Source of the DNA: a virus
Reading direction: 5' to 3' (one strand)
Virus record (IMG/VR): IMGVR_UViG_3300050011_000298
Location: 1 to 59,098 of that record
Length of the DNA stretch: 59,098 nucleotides
In this document: one piece after another, positions 29,108-35,295 of the stretch
How positions within the stretch are numbered: the first letter of the stretch is position 1
Layout: the number at the start of each line of letters is the position of its first letter
Translations under genes and position numbers: made by a program
Notes under the pieces: generated by a model
Told to the model about the DNA's origin: nothing
The model's database searches: none
Seen by the model: only the letters and a program-made list of their open reading frames with translations

Positions 29108-30025
29108 ATGAGCCGCTCAACGATCAGCGCTTTCAAACTCTTTGAGTTGTTCCCTGACGAGCCTTCCGCCCGCAAGTATCTGGAAGGTCGCCTCTGGCCG
29201 AATGGCGTTACCTGTCCTGAATGCAAGTCCAAAGAGCGGATCACGACGCGCAAGGACGGATTCTATCGCTGCAATGCCTGCAAACTGGACTTTACAGTGC
29301 GAACCAAGACTATCTTTGAACGGTCGCATGTTCCCCTGCATAAGTGGCTCTATGCCATGTATCTGCTCGTTACGGCCCGCAAGGGCATCTCTAGCCTGCA
29401 ACTGGGCAAAGAGATAGGTATCACTCAGAAGTCTGCTTGGTTCGTCCTACACAGGCTCCGTGAGGCTTGCGGAACCAAACTGGAGTTGCTTCAAGGTACC
29501 GTAGAAGTAGATGAGACATTCTTTGGTGGCGAAGAAAACAATCGGCATATGTACGACCGCATCCACAAACCGCGAGAGCGCACCGAAAAGACTATCGTAG
29601 TCGGGATGCGCCAACGCGGAGGGAACACCGTCGCCAAGATCGTGCCTAGCACTGGCGGACTGGCCCTTCGCGGTGCGATCCATGAGAATGTCGCACCCGG
29701 TTCCCGTATCTTGTCCGATGACTACGGCAGTTATACCGCCCTTCCGAAAGAGGGATTCCAGCACGATTCAGTAAAGCATGTTGCCGGGGAATACGTTCGC
29801 GGCGACGTTCACACGAACGGGATTGAATCCGTTTGGGCAGTAATGAAGCGCGGGATGCATGGCGTCTACCACCATGCCGATAAGAAGCACATGGGCCGGT
29901 ACGTGAATGAGTTTACATTCCGACTGAATCAAGGCAACGTGGCTCGGCACACAACAGAGCGGCTGGACAGTTTCGTGGACGCCATAGCAGGCAAGCGTTT
30001 GACCTTCGAGGCATTAACCCGATGA
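29108..30025 (+). CDS. tnp: IS1595-family transposase (ISXO2-like)
   Basis: A 305-residue protein. N-terminal zinc ribbon: CPEC (C36, C39) and CNAC (C55, C58). A helix-turn-helix-like part follows (LQLGKEIGITQKSAWFVLHR). The RNase-H fold catalytic triad is D135 in TVEVDETFFGG, D204 in SRILSDDYGSY and E240 in HTNGIESVWAVMKRG. The acidic third residue and the NGIE motif are typical of ISXO2-like/IS1595 transposases. Full length with all residues present, so probably active. It may also mobilise the transposase-less element at 51455. Confidence 0.95.
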   Translation: MSRSTISAFKLFELFPDEPSARKYLEGRLWPNGVTCPECKSKERITTRKDGFYRCNACKLDFTVRTKTIFERSHVPLHKWLYAMYLLVTARKGISSLQLGKEIGITQKSAWFVLHRLREACGTKLELLQGTVEVDETFFGGEENNRHMYDRIHKPRERTEKTIVVGMRQRGGNTVAKIVPSTGGLALRGAIHENVAPGSRILSDDYGSYTALPKEGFQHDSVKHVAGEYVRGDVHTNGIESVWAVMKRGMHGVYHHADKKHMGRYVNEFTFRLNQGNVARHTTERLDSFVDAIAGKRLTFEALTR

Positions 30026-30156
30026 AAATCTTAGACCAGATCACTGATGTCGTGCTCGCCTATCGCCCGAAAATAAAGACAAAGGCTGCAAAGCGTAGAG
30101 CGCGAAGGAACAAGCGTGCGTCGAAGGTTCAGGACAAGCCTAAATCAAGGGAGTGA
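30022..30156 (+). CDS. 44-residue basic peptide at the end of the IS
   Basis: ATG 30022 overlaps the transposase stop as ATGA; the stop codon lies inside the right inverted repeat. Begins MKILDQITDVVLAYRPKIKT, then a Lys/Arg-rich tail. The basic nature fits DNA or RNA binding. Confidence 0.5.
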   Translation: MKILDQITDVVLAYRPKIKTKAAKRRARRNKRASKVQDKPKSRE

Positions 30157-30170
30157 ACTATATAATTCCC

Positions 30171-30178
30171 AAATTTTT
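30171..30178. repeat. Right target-site duplication of the IS
   Basis: AAATTTTT, matching 28524-28531. Confidence 0.9.
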
Positions 30179-30181
30179 TCC

Positions 30182-30210
30182 TTGACTTCCTGCGGGTCCC
30201 ATCCTATACT
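30182..30210 (+). promoter_or_regulatory. Sigma-70-like promoter of HNH gene
   Basis: TTGACT (30182-30187), 17-bp spacer, TATACT (30205-30210). It begins 4 bp after the IS target duplication, so the insertion occurred immediately upstream of this promoter. Confidence 0.75.
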
Positions 30211-30234
30211 GTTTTCAAGGAGATAGAAATAACC

Positions 30235-30645
30235 ATGGCTCGTCAACCTAACAGTTTACTCGGTCATCTCCGCAAATGGCGTAAGGGTGCCGCTGAGCGA
30301 GAGATGAAGGCGAAACTACGCCGCCCTCGTCGGGGTATGACTTCCGAAGAGTTTCAGGCGCGCTACGACGCTCAGCACGGTCTTTGTTTAATCGGCGGAC
30401 ATAAGATGGACCCTATCGGCGCAAAGCACACTGGCAATACTCCATGCCTTGACCACAGCCATAAGACCGGGCTTGACCGAGGTATAATTTGCGGCAATCA
30501 CAATACCGCTCTAGGGATGTTCAATGACTCACCCGAAGACTTGCAGGCAGCCATCATATATCTGAGCCACTATCCGAACACACGCAAGGGTCGGCTTGCC
30601 CACCACCGCATCGTCCAGTATACGCTTCCTGGGATGCTTCGGTAA
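30235..30645 (+). CDS. Recombination endonuclease VII-like HNH enzyme
   Basis: A 136-residue protein. The core CLDHSHKTGLDRGIICGNHN, then TALGMFNDSPEDLQAAIIYL, matches the endonuclease VII family (DHDH..G..RGlLC..CN..LG...D.p..L..A..YL). The zinc ligands are partly altered (CLIGGH; ICGNH), as in the paralogue at 53752. Free-standing endonuclease VII relatives in phages commonly behave as homing or resolvase-like enzymes. It has its own promoter; target unknown. Confidence 0.9.
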   Translation: MARQPNSLLGHLRKWRKGAAEREMKAKLRRPRRGMTSEEFQARYDAQHGLCLIGGHKMDPIGAKHTGNTPCLDHSHKTGLDRGIICGNHNTALGMFNDSPEDLQAAIIYLSHYPNTRKGRLAHHRIVQYTLPGMLR

Positions 30646-30653
30646 GAATCAGC

Positions 30654-30682
30654 TTGACAAAAGGTAGGGTGTTTGATACATT
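30654..30682 (+). promoter_or_regulatory. Sigma-70-like promoter
   Basis: TTGACA (30654-30659), 17-bp spacer, TACATT (30677-30682), ahead of the membrane-peptide gene at 30717. Confidence 0.65.
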
Positions 30683-30716
30683 TACCTACGAATAGTAAAA
30701 CCCCAAGGCGGTCTAT

Positions 30717-30839
30717 ATGCGGGATACAGTAGGGTTAATCAGTGTCGGCTTTATTCTTTTCGGTGCCGCGATAGATAGCACCTGGCTGATGGCGTTCGGG
30801 ATCGTCCTGATGGTCTGGGCTATCGGTCTCAAGAAGTAA
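30717..30839 (+). CDS. 40-residue membrane peptide
   Basis: ATG 30717 with AAGGCGGT upstream. MRDTVGLISVGFILFGAAID and STWLMAFGIVLMVWAIGLKK form two hydrophobic stretches with a short turn, giving a possible hairpin membrane protein. Function unknown. Confidence 0.6.
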   Translation: MRDTVGLISVGFILFGAAIDSTWLMAFGIVLMVWAIGLKK

Positions 30840-30869
30840 AATCTCAGAACTGGAAATGGGGGACGACCT

Positions 30870-31193
30870 ATGAGCAAAAAGACGGCAGTGATTAGCGGCA
30901 GTACAGCAGCCCTAGCGTTGTTGGCACTAGCAGGGTTCAGTGACTTGGATGGAATGACGAACGGGATGCCTGACTGGCGACCGCCCGAGCCTGAAGCAGA
31001 CCCCATCTACGAGGCTGCAGTCACGGTTCGAACGGTAGCCGTCGCGGACCTTCGCAAAGCAAAGCGTACCCGCAAGCGTCTCGAAGCCTTGTGCGCGGGC
31101 GGTTGGCAGATTGAGTTTGAACCTCGGAAGCATTTCGGATTGCAGGACAGCACGCGCCCCGAACGGCGCCGCGTCAAACTTGGGCGGGCATAA
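30870..31193 (+). CDS. Hypothetical protein with N-terminal membrane segment
   Basis: A 107-residue protein. Residues about 6-22 (AVISGSTAALALLALAGF) form a signal or anchor. The mature part is Pro-rich, then basic and helical (RTVAVADLRKAKRTRKRLEA). The first residue of the next gene overlaps its stop (TAATG). Confidence 0.55.
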   Translation: MSKKTAVISGSTAALALLALAGFSDLDGMTNGMPDWRPPEPEADPIYEAAVTVRTVAVADLRKAKRTRKRLEALCAGGWQIEFEPRKHFGLQDSTRPERRRVKLGRA

Positions 31194-31342
31194 TGTTACG
31201 CGCTCTTTGGGCGGTTGATTTGATGGGCGCCATCGCTGTGATGATCGAATCGTCCATCTACCCCAACAAATTTCTTTGTGTGGTTGGTTGTATTATTTCC
31301 TTGACATGTGTCCTGACATTAGGTAGACTCAGGATCGAATAG
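31193..31342 (+). CDS. 49-residue membrane peptide
   Basis: ATG 31193, overlapping the preceding stop. Begins MLRALWAVDLMGAIAVMIES and contains KFLCVVGCIISLTCVLTLG, so two hydrophobic segments. Its 3' third contains the promoter for the next gene. Confidence 0.5.
   Translation: MLRALWAVDLMGAIAVMIESSIYPNKFLCVVGCIISLTCVLTLGRLRIE
31301..31329 (+). promoter_or_regulatory. Sigma-70-like promoter inside a coding region
   Basis: TTGACA (31301-31306), 17-bp spacer, TAGACT (31324-31329), 21 bp before the ATG at 31350. Confidence 0.7.
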
Positions 31343-31349
31343 GAGCCTT

Positions 31350-31529
31350 ATGAACCTTGAGCGCGCAGTCTACCGAGACGAAACCGCCAGATGGTATCAG
31401 GCAGGGTTCGAGTTCAAAACCCCAGGCGTCGTCGCCAGCAGCTATCCCGAAGCGTTCCAATTGTTGTACGGGCATTCGATGCCCATCCCGCCGCCAGTCC
31501 GCGCCACCCGCCGCCCCGATATCTCTTGA
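31350..31529 (+). CDS. Hypothetical 59-residue protein
   Basis: ATG 31350 with AGGAG leader. Begins MNLERAVYRDETARWYQAGF; ends in a Pro/Arg-rich tail. Unknown. Confidence 0.6.
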   Translation: MNLERAVYRDETARWYQAGFEFKTPGVVASSYPEAFQLLYGHSMPIPPPVRATRRPDIS

Positions 31530-31554
31530 CAGATGATAAGAAATGCTGTAGCAT
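31526..31554 (+). promoter_or_regulatory. Sigma-70-like promoter
   Basis: TTGACA (31526-31531, overlapping the previous stop codon), 17-bp spacer, TAGCAT (31549-31554), ahead of the secreted-protein gene at 31604. Confidence 0.7.
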
Positions 31555-31603
31555 AGTTTTTGTATCAGGTTGTAGAGACTAAAATTCAAACTAAGGAATG
31601 CAC

Positions 31604-32116
31604 ATGAAAATCAAAGGAATGTTTTTGCTGTCAATTTTTTCGCTCCTGGCTTTCGTTGGCATCGCCAGCGCGCGCCCGACCAATCTGAGCACGCCGTACT
31701 CGAACTCCGAGTTCTCGGCGAGGTTCAACGGTTCGGTGACGCTGAACCCCAAGACGCAAGACAAGAGCACGGAAGTCATCTATGAGTCGAACGACGGCCA
31801 GGTTTATCAAGGCGTTGTCGTACGGCATGTGAGTTACGACTTGGCGGTGACCCCAGCCAATGCGGACTGGTATGCGGACAACGACTCAATGCCTACAGGC
31901 GATGTTACGTCGAATCGCTCCAGCGGAACGTACCAGGGCCGCTTCTACACTTACCTCTACCACACCTATACGTTCGAAGGTGTCGAATACACGAAACGGG
32001 TTCGCAACATCGTTGTGAACGCCCGCGAAGTTATTTTCATTTGGCAGATCGGGCCGACTGACCTGAACGACCGCGATCAATGGGTCGCGTTTGAGGACAC
32101 ACTGAATATTCAGTAG
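31604..32116 (+). CDS. Secreted small protein, unknown
   Basis: A 170-residue protein. I chose ATG 31604 because AAGGA lies 6 bp upstream; an in-frame ATG at 31598 is too close to it. A clear signal peptide (MKIKGMFLLSIFSLLAFVGI-ASA) is followed by a beta-rich mature part (EVIYESNDGQVYQGVVVRHV; FYTYLYHTYTFEGVEYTKRV). No catalytic motif. It has its own promoter and a structured 3' region. It probably acts in the periplasm or at the cell surface. Confidence 0.65.
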   Translation: MKIKGMFLLSIFSLLAFVGIASARPTNLSTPYSNSEFSARFNGSVTLNPKTQDKSTEVIYESNDGQVYQGVVVRHVSYDLAVTPANADWYADNDSMPTGDVTSNRSSGTYQGRFYTYLYHTYTFEGVEYTKRVRNIVVNAREVIFIWQIGPTDLNDRDQWVAFEDTLNIQ

Positions 32117-32169
32117 TGCGTCAGTCGAGCGCCTGGGGGTTTAGTTCCTCGGGCGCCCTATCAGACGCA
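32117..32169 (+). other. Structured region after secreted-protein gene
   Basis: TGCGTC (32117-32122) pairs with GACGCA (32164-32169), enclosing a GC-rich inner hairpin. No T tract follows, so it may protect the mRNA 3' end rather than terminate. Confidence 0.4.
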
Positions 32170-32195
32170 CACAGTGCTGAAGACTTATTACAGAA

Positions 32196-32222
32196 GTTGA
32201 CTTTCCATTTCATAAGTAGAGA
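32196..32222 (+). promoter_or_regulatory. GACT-N8-CATAAGT element, copy 5
   Basis: GACT 32199-32202, CATAAGT 32211-32217, upstream of the small-gene run starting at 32252. Confidence 0.75.
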
Positions 32223-32251
32223 GCCCTCGACAGGGTTTTCTGGAGCAAGCA

Positions 32252-32440
32252 ATGAGCGTCCTGACCCTCAACATCAAAAGCATGTTGGATTATATCTGCG
32301 GCAATCGCTCCAGCATGAGCGACCTACTGCGTGCAGATGTCCTGCCTGAGAACACCACCCACACATGGACAGGCGCAGGTTGCCTTAACCCTGTAGAGTT
32401 AGCTCTGAAAGCGCGAGCGGAGAAGCCGCTGAAGAAATGA
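32252..32440 (+). CDS. Hypothetical 62-residue protein
   Basis: ATG 32252, CTGGAG leader. Begins MSVLTLNIKSMLDYICGNRS. First gene after promoter copy 5; its stop overlaps the next start. Unknown. Confidence 0.55.
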   Translation: MSVLTLNIKSMLDYICGNRSSMSDLLRADVLPENTTHTWTGAGCLNPVELALKARAEKPLKK

Positions 32441-32646
32441 GCAACGCACTCCAGTGGCGGGGTCCGCTGTGTTTGAGCAAGCGGTTTGATTCGGACGCCG
32501 TCGTGACGAATCTTGAGGTGGAGTTTTCAGGCAGGCAAGTGTACTGGGAGAAACAAGTTCTGATTGACGCCATCGAACCGTGGCTGGAAAGTGTCGAGGA
32601 GAAATCATGCGGCAACCTACAATGTCCGTGTTCGTCGCGGGGATAG
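32437..32646 (+). CDS. Hypothetical 69-residue protein
   Basis: ATGA overlap start. Begins MSNALQWRGPLCLSKRFDSD; acidic. It ends with three cysteines (CGNLQCPCSSRG), but its 3' part overlaps the next gene, so this tail may be incidental. Confidence 0.5.
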   Translation: MSNALQWRGPLCLSKRFDSDAVVTNLEVEFSGRQVYWEKQVLIDAIEPWLESVEEKSCGNLQCPCSSRG

Positions 32647-32780
32647 AATACAACGTCCGTGAATGCGGCGAAATCCTGAAGGCCGACATGGACGGATACT
32701 ACGGGTGGACTTCGGTTTGGGCGCCTGATGTCGATGGAATCAAACGACGCATCAAGCAAGTCAGGAGTGGCGGACAATGA
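32607..32780 (+). CDS. Hypothetical 57-residue protein
   Basis: ATG 32607 with GAGGAG leader, overlapping the previous gene by 40 bp in another frame. Begins MRQPTMSVFVAGIEYNVREC. Unknown. Confidence 0.5.
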   Translation: MRQPTMSVFVAGIEYNVRECGEILKADMDGYYGWTSVWAPDVDGIKRRIKQVRSGGQ

Positions 32781-33109
32781 AAATCACAAAGTACGGTATC
32801 GTGGTGCTAACTGAAACCCAAGGGATAAAGATCGAGAACTGGCATGTCGAGCGCGAAGACTCCGACCCTTCGGATGCGAGCGATGAACAGATGCTGCTGG
32901 AGACCGTCATCCCATGGGCGCAGCGGAAACTGAACGATGCGATTCTGCAGAGCCTCAAACGCATCGCGCGCGAGAAGAAGATCGCACAGAACCCGACAAG
33001 CACCGCGCCGCTAATCTGCCCAAAGCATCATGAGCAGATGGTGTTACGGGTGAATGCAAAGTTGCTGTGGGAATGGGGATGCCGCTCGTGCGCGGCAGAA
33101 AGCAATTGA
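32777..33109 (+). CDS. Hypothetical 110-residue protein
   Basis: ATGA overlap start. Begins MKITKYGIVVLTETQGIKIE and ends LLWEWGCRSCAAESN with a CxxC and an upstream CPKHHEQM, so possibly one zinc site. Its last 20 codons include a 27-bp sequence repeated in the next gene. Confidence 0.5.
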   Translation: MKITKYGIVVLTETQGIKIENWHVEREDSDPSDASDEQMLLETVIPWAQRKLNDAILQSLKRIAREKKIAQNPTSTAPLICPKHHEQMVLRVNAKLLWEWGCRSCAAESN

Positions 33110-33182
33110 AATATTTTATTCGACTCAACCCAAAAGCGATCAACCCGCTGACGATGCGGGTGAATGCAAAGTTGCTGTGGGA
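33048..33182. repeat. 27-bp direct repeat (33048-33074 and 33156-33182)
   Basis: Identical copies beginning CGGGTGAATGCAAAG occur 108 bp apart, one at the 3' end of one gene and one near the 5' end of the next. Both are read in the same phase sense (VNAKLLWE). A recombination or duplication scar. Confidence 0.85.
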
Positions 33183-33408
33183 AGTTGAGCAGGCCGAGCA
33201 CCTCGGCAGCAACGGACGGCTAGATAGTGAAGCGGTCCTCTGGCATTGCGCGGACGTTCGGATTGACGACATTCATGTCCGCGAGTTTTTTCAGTTACCA
33301 AAGCCAGGCGAGCCGCCATGGCAGATAGAACGGTTTGGAGTTTGTGTTCGAGCGCAGGATAACGCGATAGTGATTTTGACAGGACCATCAGATGCTTCAG
33401 GAAACTAA
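33067..33408 (+). CDS. Hypothetical protein, start uncertain
   Basis: Up to 113 residues from ATG 33067. A shorter form from ATG 33150 (MRVNAKLLWEVEQAEHLGSN, 85 residues) begins at the direct repeat. No ribosome binding site decides between them. Ends VCVRAQDNAIVILTGPSDAS. Unknown function. Confidence 0.5.
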   Translation: MGMGMPLVRGRKQLKYFIRLNPKAINPLTMRVNAKLLWEVEQAEHLGSNGRLDSEAVLWHCADVRIDDIHVREFFQLPKPGEPPWQIERFGVCVRAQDNAIVILTGPSDASGN

Positions 33409-33664
33409 ATTACAGACCGTCGTGCAGCAGTTGATGACAGGCGACGTAGCGTCGACATTTTTCAACGTGTTTCAAGGCCGATGCACGTTTGCGGCAATCT
33501 GTTTTTCGATTGCAGGCGTCTACGGTTGGCTGCACGGAAGAGACCTGACATCGTTTGCTTTGTTTGTAACTGCGGTGCAGGGCTTGCTGGTTCTCCATTC
33601 TTGGAAAGAGGATGTCGCGGAACAGCGAGATGTACGACACGATAAAGAAGGAGCACAAAAATGA
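33392..33664 (+). CDS. Two-helix membrane protein (holin-like)
   Basis: A 90-residue protein. Two hydrophobic helices (FAAICFSIAGVYGWLHG and TSFALFVTAVQGLLVL) are joined by a short loop and followed by a charged tail (HSWKEDVAEQRDVRHDKEGA). This topology suits a small holin, but no peptidoglycan hydrolase is adjacent. The next gene encodes a secreted protease, so a transport or lysis role is possible. Confidence 0.5.
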   Translation: MLQETKLQTVVQQLMTGDVASTFFNVFQGRCTFAAICFSIAGVYGWLHGRDLTSFALFVTAVQGLLVLHSWKEDVAEQRDVRHDKEGAQK

Positions 33665-34629
33665 AACGGTTTCTGATCGCTGCACTGCTTTTTCTTTTGA
33701 CTGGTCTCTCGGTCTCCGCGAACGCTATGAAAGCCCCCCAAGGCTTCCCAGGCAAGCTGTGGACGAGTACGCTTGCGCTGTACGGAACACACAACTTGAA
33801 AACGCAGTTCCTTTGCACCGCCGAGCCGATTGAGAAGATCGCAGGTGGATATCGTTTGCTGAGCGCAGGTCACTGCGTCCAAGATACGCCCGCCGACATG
33901 AAGTTTTCCGTCGCCGAAGAAATCGGCGGGACGCTCTATCCAGTCCAGATGGTTAAAGCGTACGACGGCGACGGTCTCGATTTCTCTATCTTTGATTTGC
34001 AAACGACAAAAAGTTACACGCTGTTTGAACTAGGCGACGAACGTGATTCGCGCGTCGGAGATGGGACCGTTAATCCACACTTTGCGCTCGGTCTCACCAA
34101 GCAACTCAGCTTTGGCGTCATATCATCTATGATGATTTTGAAGTCCGAAGATTGTGACGATGATGGGTGCGTCGGAAAATTTTTGGTCCAAGAGTCCGCA
34201 GGCATGGGCGGGTCGGGGTCTGCGGTCCTGTCAAGCAAGTCCCATAAGGTGATTGGTCTACTGGTCTATGAATTCCGCCAAGGGAATGTCGGGTTTGCTG
34301 TCGAGCCTATTTCGCTATTTGCGAAGTTCATGGCAGGACCCGCGCAACCGCATCCAGGTACGAAGGCGGTATCGGCACAGATTCCAGATGACGTATTCAC
34401 GGCGCAGTTCGGGGAATCGCATTCCTTTACGCTGACGGTCCACGGCGCCAGCCCGAAGTTCATTCAGGCAGGGTATCAATTTCAAGCCAACACCGACGGG
34501 TTTGAATTGTCGGACGACTATTACTACAACGTACCTGTATACATCACCCACGATGCCGAAGGCTATTGGTTGACGAGCACCAAAGACGGGTTCTCGGTTG
34601 ACGTGACCGTTCTGGGGCCAGTGACATGA
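33661..34629 (+). CDS. Secreted trypsin-like serine protease
   Basis: A 322-residue protein. Signal peptide MKRFLIAALLFLLTGLSVSA-NA. Chymotrypsin-fold triad: H71 in LLSAGHCVQD, D107 in DGLDFSIFDL, S185 in AGMGGSGSAVL. The active-site loop is GGSG rather than the usual GDSG. An acidic Cys pair (CDDDGC) could form a disulphide. After residue about 225 there is an extra C-terminal domain (PHPGTKAVSAQIPDDVFTAQ and following). Secreted proteases are rare in phages; it may act on periplasmic or surface proteins of the host. It overlaps its neighbours by 4 bp on each side. Confidence 0.85.
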   Translation: MKRFLIAALLFLLTGLSVSANAMKAPQGFPGKLWTSTLALYGTHNLKTQFLCTAEPIEKIAGGYRLLSAGHCVQDTPADMKFSVAEEIGGTLYPVQMVKAYDGDGLDFSIFDLQTTKSYTLFELGDERDSRVGDGTVNPHFALGLTKQLSFGVISSMMILKSEDCDDDGCVGKFLVQESAGMGGSGSAVLSSKSHKVIGLLVYEFRQGNVGFAVEPISLFAKFMAGPAQPHPGTKAVSAQIPDDVFTAQFGESHSFTLTVHGASPKFIQAGYQFQANTDGFELSDDYYYNVPVYITHDAEGYWLTSTKDGFSVDVTVLGPVT

Positions 34630-34937
34630 CTCTCTACGATAAGAATCAAACACTTCTTCCTCCTGCTGGATATCTGTTTACTCGGCTGCGTGCGGAGGGT
34701 TCGTTTCTTCGTGTTGAGTATCGGCGTATCGATTCTGAGAATGTTTCGGTCGTAACGATTTATTTGAACGATATGGGACGAGAAGTCGTCAGGTCGGTGG
34801 ACGAAGAGGATTTGGACTTGGAGATTTTTCCTGAGCCCCAGTTTCTTACCAAGAAACATTTGACTCGGTGGAGTCGCTTCAAGTTGTGGTTGTCGCTTTC
34901 AATCTACGGTATACGGGAGACGATATGTCGAAACTGA
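34626..34937 (+). CDS. Hypothetical 103-residue protein
   Basis: ATGA overlap start. Begins MTLYDKNQTLLPPAGYLFTR; alpha/beta, with a basic amphipathic C-terminus (WSRFKLWLSLSIYGIRETIC). Unknown. Confidence 0.5.
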   Translation: MTLYDKNQTLLPPAGYLFTRLRAEGSFLRVEYRRIDSENVSVVTIYLNDMGREVVRSVDEEDLDLEIFPEPQFLTKKHLTRWSRFKLWLSLSIYGIRETICRN

Positions 34938-35230
34938 TAATCAGTCAGAAGATGGAAATGACCTGCGAAGCCTGCGGGGAAAAGAAAGAATGGGAACTCG
35001 TCGGCGCCGACAACAACCCCGCAATCCTGCAGGAGATGCAGGCATGGTTTATAGTCGGACGGAAGATCGTAGACCCACGGACAGGACAACTCACCCAACT
35101 CGGGGGCGATGCGTGCAGCATACCGTGCGTAGCCGTCTTGGCTGTCAAGCTGGCCGTCCCGCCAGAAGAGCCTGCGGAGACCATCGACCTGGCGTCCCTC
35201 CGCGTGTCGAATCTCACGCAACCGAGTTAA
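34925..35230 (+). CDS. Zinc-finger-like 101-residue protein
   Basis: ATG 34925, CGGGAG leader. MSKLIISQKMEMTCEACGEK, later ACSIPCVAVLAVK, so a CxxC...CxxxC site is likely. Last gene before the chaperonin operon. Unknown function. Confidence 0.55.
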   Translation: MSKLIISQKMEMTCEACGEKKEWELVGADNNPAILQEMQAWFIVGRKIVDPRTGQLTQLGGDACSIPCVAVLAVKLAVPPEEPAETIDLASLRVSNLTQPS

Positions 35231-35233
35231 GAA

Positions 35234-35262
35234 TTGACGCGCGGGCCCAGATAAGGTAGAAT
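35234..35262 (+). promoter_or_regulatory. Sigma-70-like promoter of the chaperonin operon
   Basis: TTGACG (35234-35239), 17-bp spacer, TAGAAT (35257-35262). No CIRCE inverted repeat (TTAGCACTC) is present, so control differs from many bacterial groESL operons. Confidence 0.75.
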
Positions 35263-35295
35263 GAAAAAGAAACTTCTATTTGAGCGGAGACCAGT

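Larger units (their letters stand above)
28532..30170 (+). mobile_element. Complete IS1595-family insertion sequence with passenger genes
   Basis: 1639 bp bounded by inverted repeats: left end GGGAATTATATAGATAACTC, right end (inverted) GGGAATTATATAGTTCACTC. The flanks carry a perfect 8-bp target duplication, AAATTTTT (28524-28531 and 30171-30178), as is typical for this family. Contents: a sigma-70-like promoter, two small genes, the transposase, and a 44-residue basic peptide, all overlapping or adjacent. Perfect duplication and intact transposase indicate a recent insertion. Insertion sequences are rare in intact phage genomes. Confidence 0.93.

Noticed and set aside
30904-31193. Retron or diversity-generating system sought among small genes and repeats
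   Set aside because: No reverse transcriptase motif (xxDD) is present anywhere in the window.
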